From Euryarchaeota archaeon RBG_16_67_27 (GTDB lineage Archaea; Thermoplasmatota; Thermoplasmata; RBG-16-68-12): a DNA stretch of 33,578 nt. The position numbers were made by a program, and so were the translations under genes. Positions 16,791-24,685 of this stretch are shown here, piece after piece. The notes beneath the pieces were generated by a model that was not told where the DNA came from, searched no databases, and saw only the letters and a list, made by a program, of their open reading frames with translations. How positions within the stretch are numbered: the first letter of the stretch is position 1; each line of letters begins with the position of its first letter. Where the stretch lies: NCBI GenBank assembly GCA_001800745.1, contig MGVZ01000045.1, forward strand, positions 10,342 to 43,919, given 5' to 3'.

Positions 16791-18078
16791 TCATGCCTCG
16801 TAGAGCTCGCGGGCGGTCTCCTGCGCACGCGCGACCACGTCCGCCTCGTCCACGCACCGGACGTGCCCATCCGACATGAGGACGCGCCCGTCGACGATCG
16901 TCGCCACGACATCGCTCCCGCGACAGCTGTAGACGAGATGGCTGATGAGGTTCGCCGGATAAAAAGGAGTCGTGTGCGGGCCGCGGAGCGACACGACCGC
17001 GAGGTCCGCACGCTTCCCGACCTCGATTGAACCGAGTCGGTCCCCGACGCCGAGCGCCTCCGCTGCACGAATCGTCGCGAAGTCGAGGGCGACCTGCGCG
17101 GGGACCACCCGAGCGTCCCAGCGGGTCGCCTTGTGAAGGAGCGCGGCGACCTTCATGTCCGCGAACATGTCCATCCCGTTGTTCGAGATCGGCGAGTCTG
17201 TGCCCAGGGCGACCGTGACGCCCTCCCGGAGCATCTCGGGGACCGGGGCGACCCCCCCGGAGGCGAGCTTCATGTTCGACACGGGGCAATGCGCGACGCT
17301 CACCCCGCGCCGCGCGAGTGTCCGGACCTCGTTGAGGGTGAGCCACACCCCGTGCGCCGCGGTGAGGCGCTCGTCGAGGAAGCCGATCCGCTCGAGCCAC
17401 TCGACGGGCCGGAATCCGGTCTTTGCCGCATGGTCGTACACCTCGCCCCGCGTCTCGGCGAGATGAGTGTGGAGCCGGACGCCGTGCCTCACGGCGACAT
17501 CCCGCGCCCGCGCGTACGTCTCCTCGGACGCCGCGTAGACGCCCTGGACGCCGACGGACGGGGTGACGAGGGGGTCGCCCTTGTGCTTCGCGACGAACGC
17601 CTCGGCGTTCTTCACGGGATCTCCGCGCTGCGTCGTGAGCGCCTCGTCGAGCGTCGCCCAGGAGAGGTACCCGCGGACGCCCGACTCGCGAACGGCCCGA
17701 GCGACTTCGTCCTCCCAGTAGAACAGGTCATGGAAGCCCGTCGTCCCCGACCGGATCATCTCGACGCATCCGAGGAGGGCGCCGATCTGGACGTCCCGCC
17801 GCGTGAGCTTCGCGTCGACGGCGAATGCCTTCTCGAGCATCGGCTCGAGGGGGAGATCGTCCGCGATGCCGCGGAGGAGGGTGTTCGCGACATGGTGGTG
17901 AGCGTTGATGAGTCCGGGGAGGACAGCGCAGTTCGAGCAGTCGATCGTCTCGTCCGCTCGGGCGCCCGCGTCGCCCACGGACACGATTCGCCCGCCCTCG
18001 ACGAGGACTCCGCCGGGGATCACGCGGCGCTCCTTGTCCTGGGTGACGACGAAGCCACCTTCGAGCAGCAGGGACATG
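16791..18078 (-). CDS. amidohydrolase, TRZ/ATZ (MtaD/SAH deaminase-like) family
   Basis: CAVLPGLINAHHHVANTLLRGIADDLPL...LHTHLAET...AHGVWLT...VSVAHCPVSNMKLASG...LGTDSPISNNGMDMF. Confidence 0.88.
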
Positions 18079-18142
18079 CGGGGGCCCGGCGATGCGTCGT
18101 GCGCTAGAAAGGTTTTGCGTGCGAACGGCGATCCGGTGAACG

Positions 18143-19087
18143 ATGGCCGACCCATTCGGCACCGCAATCGTCCGATGCCTCGCGCGAATCCCCCGGGGTC
18201 GGGTCACGACCTGCGGAGCGATCGCACGGGCCCTCGGGGACGTCCGTGCGGCGCGAGCCGTGGCGGCCTGGATCCTCGACCATCCGACGAGGAACGGGCA
18301 CCGGGTCGTGCGCGGGGACGGGACGCCGATCCGCCGGGACGCGGGAGCGCGGTTGCGGGACGACGGCGTCACGCTCCGCGGCGGGCGCGCGAGCGGCTCC
18401 CGATTCGCGGATCCCCTTCCGGCCGTCGGATTGCTCGCGGCGCTCCGAGCGGAGCAAATCCGCCTCGCAGGCCAGGTCCTCGAAGCGGACGAGCCGGCGC
18501 CGCCAGAGACCGTCGCGGGGGTGGACGCGAGCTACGCCGGCGATTCCGCGTTCGCCGCAGCCGCCGTGTACGGGATCGACGATCTCGATCTGAGGGAGAC
18601 CGCGACGGTCCGGATGCCCGTCGACTTCCCGTACATCCCCACATACCTGGGCTACCGGGAGCTGCCCCCCATCGCGGCCGCGCTCGCCAGGCTCTCACGA
18701 CGTCCGGACATGGTCCTCATCGATGGACACGGGCGTCTCCATCCTGCTCGGTTTGGCGTCGCGTGCTTCGCCGGCGTCCAACTTGGCCTCCGGACGATCG
18801 GCGTCGCGAAACACCCGCTCGCGGGCTCACCGCGACGCCAAGATCGGGGGCGCGCAGACGCGGTTCCGATCGACCTCGACGGGCAGCTCGCGGGGTTCGC
18901 ATGGACGCCTCCCCAAGGCACTCGGCCCCTGTACGTCTCCGTGGGCCACCGGGTCTCTCTCGAGAGCGCGCTCGACCTCGTTCGGCGGACGACGAAGGAA
19001 CGCATGCCGGAGCCGTTGAAGAGCGCGGACCGGATTGCACGAGAAATGAAAGGGAAGGAAAAACGGGAAAGGGGTTCAGAACGGTGA
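18143..19087 (+). CDS. fusion: alkyltransferase-like (AGT/ATL) HTH domain + endonuclease V
   Basis: N-term IPRGRVTTCGAIARALGDVRAARAVAAWILDHPTRNGHRVVRGDG (AGT-type, PCHRV position reads NGHRV); C-term VAGVDASY...FPYIPTYLGYRELPP...DGHGRLHPARFGVA...IGVAKHPL (EndoV). Confidence 0.88.
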   Translation: MADPFGTAIVRCLARIPRGRVTTCGAIARALGDVRAARAVAAWILDHPTRNGHRVVRGDGTPIRRDAGARLRDDGVTLRGGRASGSRFADPLPAVGLLAALRAEQIRLAGQVLEADEPAPPETVAGVDASYAGDSAFAAAAVYGIDDLDLRETATVRMPVDFPYIPTYLGYRELPPIAAALARLSRRPDMVLIDGHGRLHPARFGVACFAGVQLGLRTIGVAKHPLAGSPRRQDRGRADAVPIDLDGQLAGFAWTPPQGTRPLYVSVGHRVSLESALDLVRRTTKERMPEPLKSADRIAREMKGKEKRERGSER

Positions 19088-19123
19088 TCCGCCGGAGGCG
19101 GATCGCATCAGTGTCGTGAGGGC

Positions 19124-19243
19124 CTATCGCTTCTTTTTCTTGCCCTTCTTCTTCTTTGCCACTGCGTTCCTCCCTTTGCCACGGATAGATTTCATGAGTA
19201 GATAAAAGTAGCGAAGCACGTTCAGCGACGCGTTTTTCGCCAT
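19124..19243 (-). CDS. candidate 39-aa Lys-rich small protein
   Basis: ATG GCG AAA AAC ... CGA TAG = MAKNASLNVLRYFYLLMKSIRGKGRNAVAKKKKGKKKKR; in-frame ATG (19195) and GTG alternatives; GAATTTTATAAAAAT promoter-like element upstream. Confidence 0.5.
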   Translation of the reverse strand: MAKNASLNVLRYFYLLMKSIRGKGRNAVAKKKKGKKKKR

Positions 19244-19249
19244 TTTGGG

Positions 19250-19264
19250 ATTTTTATAAAATTC
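19250..19264. promoter_or_regulatory. TATA-like element in 19244-19320 spacer, possibly bidirectional
   Basis: ATTTTTATAAAATTC in otherwise GC-rich DNA, between the micro-ORF (-) and panE (+). Confidence 0.55.
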
Positions 19265-19320
19265 GGGATATGCGATTCCGATGTCGAAACCGTTTTAGTC
19301 CGCTTCATGGATGGGCCGGC

Positions 19321-20220
19321 GTGCGCGTTCTCGTGTTCGGAGCCGGCGCGATCGGGAGTCTGCTCGGCGGACTCCTGAGCGCGAGGCACGAAGTCCTGCT
19401 GATAGGGAGGAAAGCGCATGTCGACGCAATCCGGGAACATGGCCTCCGAGTCTCGGGGAAGACGGTCCGGCTTGCGAAGCCCGATGCCGCGACTCGCGTC
19501 CCGGGGGGCGCGGAGGCGGACCTCGTCGTCGTTGCCGTGAAGGCGTACGACACGTCATCGGCGATGACGCACCTGCGCGGCCTCGCGAAGTCGGCGACGT
19601 TCCTCACACTCCAGAACGGGCTCGGAAACGCAGACGTGATCGGGCGCACCGCGCTCCGCGTCGTCGCGGGGACGACCGCGCACGGAGTGACGTTCGTCGG
19701 GCCGGGGGAGATCCGCCATGCGGGCGTCGGCGAGACGGTGATCGGCCCGTGGCGCGGCGTCGACGAGGCGGACCTCGTGCGGCTCCGCGACGTGCTCGAC
19801 GATGCCGGCATCCCGACGCGGGTCACGAGCGACGTCCGGACCGAGCTGTGGGCGAAGGTCGTCGTAAACGCCTCGATCAACCCCCTCGCGGCCCTCGCCG
19901 GGGTTCCGAACGGCCGACTCGTCCGCGACAAGCGACTCCTCGCCACCGTCGAGGCCGTCTGCCGGGAGGCCGCTGCGGTCGCCCGGGCGGAAGGCGTGGC
20001 GATCGACGCGGCGGAGACCGTCCACCGGACGACGCTGATCGCGAGGCGGACCGCGGCGAACCGCTCGAGCATGCTCCAGGATCTGGACCTCGGCCGGCGG
20101 ACGGAAATCGACGCGATCACAGGCGCGATTCTCCGGGCCGCGGACCGGCATGGGCTGGCGACCCCCCTGAACCGGGCGTTGCACGCCCTCGTGAAGGCCC
20201 GGGATAGCGCGGCCGCGTAG
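19321..20220 (+). CDS. panE: ketopantoate reductase
   Basis: MRVLVFGAGAIGSLLGGLLSARHEVLLIGR...TLQNGLGNAD...ELWAKVVVNASINPLAAL; GTG start. Confidence 0.88.
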   Translation: MRVLVFGAGAIGSLLGGLLSARHEVLLIGRKAHVDAIREHGLRVSGKTVRLAKPDAATRVPGGAEADLVVVAVKAYDTSSAMTHLRGLAKSATFLTLQNGLGNADVIGRTALRVVAGTTAHGVTFVGPGEIRHAGVGETVIGPWRGVDEADLVRLRDVLDDAGIPTRVTSDVRTELWAKVVVNASINPLAALAGVPNGRLVRDKRLLATVEAVCREAAAVARAEGVAIDAAETVHRTTLIARRTAANRSSMLQDLDLGRRTEIDAITGAILRAADRHGLATPLNRALHALVKARDSAAA

Positions 20221-20345
20221 GGAGCGCGGACGTCGAGAACCCGCCTGGAGCCCGCGCCAACGTTTATAAAGTCCTATTTAAATCGGGCCCGCGCCCGCCG
20301 GACGAAACGGCCTGTCCGTGGCCCGACATCCGCGGAGGTGTCACC

Positions 20346-20894
20346 CTGGCGAAGATCAAGATCGAGAACGTCGTCGCATCGACGTCCCTCGGAGAGCAGC
20401 TCGACCTGCAGGCGATCGCCCTCGCGCTCGGCGGCGCGGAGTACGAACCGGAGCAGTTCCCGGGACTCATCTACCGCCTGAAGGAGCCGAAGACCGCGAC
20501 CCTGCTCTTCCGAAGCGGGAAGGTCGTGTGCACGGGCGCGAAGAGCCTCGAGCACGTGAAGCAGGCGATCGACATCGTCGCCAAGCAGATCGAGGCCGCG
20601 GGCATCCCGATCAAGAACAACCCGGAGATCGTGGTCCAGAACATCGTCGCCTCCTCGGACCTCGGCGCGCAGATCAACCTGAACGCGATCGCGATCTCCC
20701 TGGGCCTCGAGAAGGTCGAGTACGAGCCGGAGCAGTTCCCCGGGCTCGTCTACCGGATCGACGTGCCGAAGGTCGTCGTCCTCCTCTTCGGCAGCGGCAA
20801 GCTCGTCTGCACAGGCGCCCGCAAGCCCTCGGACGTCGAGCAGGCCGTGGAGAAGATCACGGCCGAGCTGAAGGCCGCCGGACTCCTGCGTTGA
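20346..20894 (+). CDS. tbp: TATA-box binding protein
   Basis: AKIKIENVVASTSLGEQLDLQAIALALGGAEYEPEQFPGLIYRL...NIVASSDLGAQINLNAIAISLGLEKVEYEPEQFPGLVYRI; CTG start 5 nt after GGAGGTG. Confidence 0.92.
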   Translation: MAKIKIENVVASTSLGEQLDLQAIALALGGAEYEPEQFPGLIYRLKEPKTATLLFRSGKVVCTGAKSLEHVKQAIDIVAKQIEAAGIPIKNNPEIVVQNIVASSDLGAQINLNAIAISLGLEKVEYEPEQFPGLVYRIDVPKVVVLLFGSGKLVCTGARKPSDVEQAVEKITAELKAAGLLR

Positions 20895-20988
20895 CCTCGC
20901 CGATCCCGGCCGGACGGTGCGCCTCGGGCGTGTAAGTGCAAAGGCCTTATCCCGCTCCATCCCCTAGCAGACCCGAGGGCGAGCGAGG

Positions 20989-21834
20989 ATGGCCCGACGG
21001 CTGCCGATCTTCGACAACCACATGCACCTTCGCGCGGAGTTCAAGGGCGTGGAAGCCGCAAAGGCGTTCGAGAAGGTCGGCGGCACGGCGATCATGCTGA
21101 CGCACACGCCCTACGACGATGTGCCGATCAGCCACGGCAGCGACTACGAGCGCGCGTACCGGAAGACCCTGCAAATGGCGGAGGCGGTTCGCGCGGCGAC
21201 CTCCCTGCAGGTCTTCGTCGCCCTGGGTCCGTATCCGGTCGAGTGCATGCATCTCAAGGAGGTCGTCGGGCTCGAGGGCGCCGTCGAGGCGATGCGCCAG
21301 GGAATCGACCTCGCCGCGCGCTACGTCGCGCTGGGAAAGGCCGTGGCCCTTGGCGAGGTCGGTCGGCCGCACTTTCCCGTGGGCCCGGACCTCGTGCACG
21401 CGTGCAACGACGTGATCGAGTACACGATGGCGACTGCGAAGCGGCTCGGCTGCGCGGTCATCCTCCACACCGAGGACCCCACCCCGGAGATCTTCGGGGA
21501 ATTCGCCGCGATGGCCGAGAAGGTCGGCCTCGACAAGAACCGCGTCGTGAAGCACCACTCGACTCCGCTCACGCGGCCGGAGGAGAACCACGGGCTCGTC
21601 CCTTCGATCCTCGCGAAGGAGGAGCTCGTCGTGGAGGCGCTCAAGGGCGGCTCCCGGTTCATGCTGGAGACGGACTATATCGACGATCCCGATCGGCCCG
21701 GGGCGGTCCTCGGCCCCGCGACCGTGCCGAGGAAGACGCGCGCGTGGCTCGAACGGGGCGTGCTCACGGAGGAACATGCCTGGACGATCCACAGGGAGAC
21801 CCCCGAGCGGACGTACCGGATCCAAATCGAGTGA
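20989..21834 (+). CDS. TatD-related metal-dependent hydrolase
   Basis: LPIFDNHMHLRAEFKG...AVALGEVGRPHF...VILHTEDPTPE...VKHHSTP...FMLETDYIDDP. Confidence 0.8.
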   Translation: MARRLPIFDNHMHLRAEFKGVEAAKAFEKVGGTAIMLTHTPYDDVPISHGSDYERAYRKTLQMAEAVRAATSLQVFVALGPYPVECMHLKEVVGLEGAVEAMRQGIDLAARYVALGKAVALGEVGRPHFPVGPDLVHACNDVIEYTMATAKRLGCAVILHTEDPTPEIFGEFAAMAEKVGLDKNRVVKHHSTPLTRPEENHGLVPSILAKEELVVEALKGGSRFMLETDYIDDPDRPGAVLGPATVPRKTRAWLERGVLTEEHAWTIHRETPERTYRIQIE

Positions 21835-21996
21835 TCGTCCCTCCGGCGCTCCTCGTCGATCTCGATGACGAAAAGGGCCGGCCAGACGCCGCTCGTCGAC
21901 CTGCGCAGGTTCCGCGGGGGCCGGGCCACGCACCGCGGGTGGGCGCCCCGGGCGCCGCGCGGGCCTGCGCGCGAGAGTACGAAGAGTGCGACCGGA

Positions 21997-22272
21997 CTAG
22001 TGCCGGATGTGGAACCCGCGGAATTCCCCCGTCGGCGCCGCCCACCGCACGTCCACCGATTCCACGCGGGCGTGCGGCTGCGACGCCCGGTTCCACTCGA
22101 TGCACTGCTCGATGAGGTCACGCTCGCCCTCGAAGACGGCCTCCACGCTCCCGTCCGCGCGGTTGCGCACGTAGCCCTCGAGTCCGAGACCGCGGGCGTT
22201 CTCCTCGCAGTGCGCGCGGAAGTACACGCCTTGCACGCGCCCGTGGAACGTCACGACGGCCCGGACGCGCAT
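21997..22272 (-). CDS. acyP: acylphosphatase
   Basis: VTFHGRVQGVYFRAHCEENARGLGLEGYVRNRADGSVEAVFEG. Confidence 0.93.
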   Translation of the reverse strand: MRVRAVVTFHGRVQGVYFRAHCEENARGLGLEGYVRNRADGSVEAVFEGERDLIEQCIEWNRASQPHARVESVDVRWAAPTGEFRGFHIRH

Positions 22273-22352
22273 CGAGCCCGAATTCCGCGGGCCACCGAAG
22301 AACCTTCTTATACGGTCGCTCGCTATGGACCACTCCCCTCCGGCGTGGTGTC

Positions 22353-23501
22353 ATGAAGCGGCTCAAGGTCCAGGACCTCACGGTATCCGCTTTCATGACG
22401 AGGGAAGTCGTCACGGCGACCCCGAGCGAGACAATCGGCGACGTGCTCGGGAAGATGAAGAAGCACGACGTCCACGAGGTGCCCATCCTCGACAAGAAGC
22501 GCATCGAGGGCGTCGTGACGATGCGGGAGCTCATGAAGCGGCGGAACCTCCCGCCCTCGACGAAAGCCTCCACGGTGATGCTCGGCGGTCCCGAGCTCGC
22601 GGAGGACACGCCCCTGCCGGAGGCCGCGGAGACGATGCTCTCGAGTGGATTCCGCACCCTCCCCATCCTGAAGAAGAAGACTCTCGCGGGGGTGATTTCG
22701 CGGACGGACCTCGTGCGTGCCCTCGTCGAGACGGAGGCCCTCGCCTCCCTGAAGGTTCGCGACCTCATGACCCCGAACCCCCAGTGCGTCGGCGAGTCGG
22801 ACACCGTCGACCACGCGGTGAAACTCATGCAGTCCCTCGGGGAGCGGTCGATCCCGGTCGTGGACCGGAACCGGCATCTCGAAGGCGTCGTCGGGCTCAA
22901 GGACCTCGCCGAGTTCTTCGCACGACCGAAGACCCGCGAGCGGTACGGGGATCGTGCCGGCCGCGAGGAGAGGGTCGCGATCGAGGTCAAAGGCGTCATG
23001 CGCTATCCGCCGGTCATGGTCGGCCCCGAGGCGGACGTGCACCGCGCCGCGGAACTCATGCTCCGGCACAACGTCTCGAGCGTGATCGTCGTGGACAAGG
23101 ACGAGCCGGTCGGGATCCTCACGAAGGCCGACCTCATGCACGTCCTCGCGGGATTCCAGGAGCGCGAGCAGCTGTTCGTCGAGGTCAGCGGGCTCGAGGA
23201 CGAACCCACTGACGCCTACGACGCGATGTATGCAACGATCCAGAAGGAGATGAAGAAGATCGCCGAGCTCACGACTCCACGGACCCTGTCCCTGCACGTG
23301 CAGAAGTACAAACCCGACGGCGACCGGTGGAAATACTCCCTCCGGTGCCGCTTCGCGACGGCCCACGACATGTACTACGCGCACCACTTCGACTGGGACC
23401 TCAACCTCGCGCTCGGCGCGCTCCTGGAAGGCCTGTACCGGCGCATCGTGAAGGAGAAGGAGCGCAAGATCACCGAGAAGAAGCGCCACCACTCAGCGTA
23501 G
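22353..23501 (+). CDS. four-CBS-domain protein with C-terminal HPF/S30AE-like region
   Basis: Repeated CBS signatures (MTREVVTATPSETIGDVLGKMKKHDVHEVPILD; LMTPNPQCVGESDTVDHAV...), then RTLSLHVQKYKPDGDRWKYSLRCRFATAHDMYYAHHFDWDLNLALGALLEGLYRRIVKEKER. Confidence 0.82.
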   Translation: MKRLKVQDLTVSAFMTREVVTATPSETIGDVLGKMKKHDVHEVPILDKKRIEGVVTMRELMKRRNLPPSTKASTVMLGGPELAEDTPLPEAAETMLSSGFRTLPILKKKTLAGVISRTDLVRALVETEALASLKVRDLMTPNPQCVGESDTVDHAVKLMQSLGERSIPVVDRNRHLEGVVGLKDLAEFFARPKTRERYGDRAGREERVAIEVKGVMRYPPVMVGPEADVHRAAELMLRHNVSSVIVVDKDEPVGILTKADLMHVLAGFQEREQLFVEVSGLEDEPTDAYDAMYATIQKEMKKIAELTTPRTLSLHVQKYKPDGDRWKYSLRCRFATAHDMYYAHHFDWDLNLALGALLEGLYRRIVKEKERKITEKKRHHSA

Positions 23502-24512
23502 GTTCCAGAACGCCTCGTGCGCGCGCCTCGTCGCGGCGATCGCGGACCCCCCACTCCCTTTCGAGTCGATGTGCTGCGTGAGCTCGAGGTCGATCCGGGT
23601 GCCGCGGAGACGGGCGACGGTCCCCACGAAGACCTCCGCGAGAGCCTGGAGGTGGTAGCCGCCCTCGAGGGCAACGACGAAGCGGTCGCCGCACACCTCG
23701 TGGGCGACCTCGGCGCTCCGCGCGACGAGGTCCACGTAGCCGGGAGACGAGAGGGCGAGGGAGGTGAGGGGGTCGCGGTAGTGCGCGTCGACCCCGAGGC
23801 TCACGAGGATCGCGTCCGGGCGGTACGCGCGGACGATCGGCTCGACGAGCTCTTGGAAGGCAGCCTCGTACGACGCGTCCCCGCAGCCCGCGCCGAACGG
23901 GATGTTCACGTTGAACCCGCGGCCCTCGCCCACGCCGACGTCCTCCGCCGCCCCCGTGCCCGGATAGATCCCGTACTGGTGGGTCGAGACGTAGAGCACG
24001 GTCGCCTCATCCGCGAAGATGTCGCTCGTTCCGTTGCCATGGTGGGCGTCGTAATCGAGGATCGCGACACGCTTGCCCTTCCCGACGAGGTCCGCGGCGG
24101 CCACAGCGACGTTGTTCAGGTAGCAGAAGCCCCCGCCGTAGTCGGGCCCCGCATGGTGACCCGGCGGACGGACAAGGGCGATCGCGGGCTTGCCTTCCGC
24201 CAGGGACCACCGCGCGGCCTGGAGGGTCGCCCCCGCGGCGAGGAGCGCGACCTCGAATGTCCCGGGATGCACGGCGGTCTCCGGGTCGAGGAACCCGTCC
24301 CCGAGGGTCCGGAAGAACTCGAGGAACGGTTCTCGGTGGACCCGCCTGACCTCCGCAGGGGTCGCGGGAACGGGCCTCGCGACGTCCGTGAAGAGACCTT
24401 CCTTCCGAAGCCGCGCGACGATCGCCTCGAGCCGTTCCGGGCGCTCGACATGGAGGGGGGAGGCGACGTGCTCGACGAACCTGGGGTCGTAGACGAGCAC
24501 GGGCCCACGCAT
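23493..24512 (-). CDS. histone deacetylase-superfamily (AcuC/class II-like) deacetylase
   Basis: SPLHVERPERLEAI...VRPPGHHAG...GFCYLNNVAVAA...ILDYDAHHGNGTSDIF...VSLGVDAHYRDPLTSL...ALEGGYHLQALAE. Confidence 0.92.
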   Translation of the reverse strand: MRGPVLVYDPRFVEHVASPLHVERPERLEAIVARLRKEGLFTDVARPVPATPAEVRRVHREPFLEFFRTLGDGFLDPETAVHPGTFEVALLAAGATLQAARWSLAEGKPAIALVRPPGHHAGPDYGGGFCYLNNVAVAAADLVGKGKRVAILDYDAHHGNGTSDIFADEATVLYVSTHQYGIYPGTGAAEDVGVGEGRGFNVNIPFGAGCGDASYEAAFQELVEPIVRAYRPDAILVSLGVDAHYRDPLTSLALSSPGYVDLVARSAEVAHEVCGDRFVVALEGGYHLQALAEVFVGTVARLRGTRIDLELTQHIDSKGSGGSAIAATRRAHEAFWNLR

Positions 24513-24586
24513 GACCGCGCGGGACTTCAACCCATCGACTCGCAGACAGATGTCCGACGTGGCTCCCGGGAGGGACCGCATAAAAA

Positions 24587-24596
24587 TCACCGGTGA
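24587..24596. promoter_or_regulatory. palindrome TCACCGGTGA in the HDAC/PKD divergent intergenic region
   Basis: Perfect 10-bp palindrome in AAAATCACCGGTGAAAATCACCCGG, next to an A/T-rich box for the minus-strand gene. Confidence 0.45.
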
Positions 24597-24685
24597 AAAT
24601 CACCCGGCGAAACAAGTGAGAATCGTGTCGGCGCCTTTAAGGCGGCCCCCTCGAATACATTCCGCTCGTTCCGACAGGGACAGGG

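Noticed and set aside
19222-19440. 72-aa minus-strand ORF overlapping the panE start
   Set aside because: Overlaps the conserved panE N-terminus on the opposite strand and has no recognisable domain; the neighbouring 39-aa frame looks more plausible.
21940-21970. GC palindrome GGGCGCCCCGGGCGCC as possible terminator or ncRNA
   Set aside because: Expected by chance in a very GC-rich spacer; no T-run or supporting structure.
21865-22356. Plus-strand ORF MTKRAGQTPLVDLRRFRGG... after the TatD gene
   Set aside because: Composition is Arg/Ala/Pro-rich and it runs antisense through the well-supported acylphosphatase gene; no recognisable domain or clear start signal.
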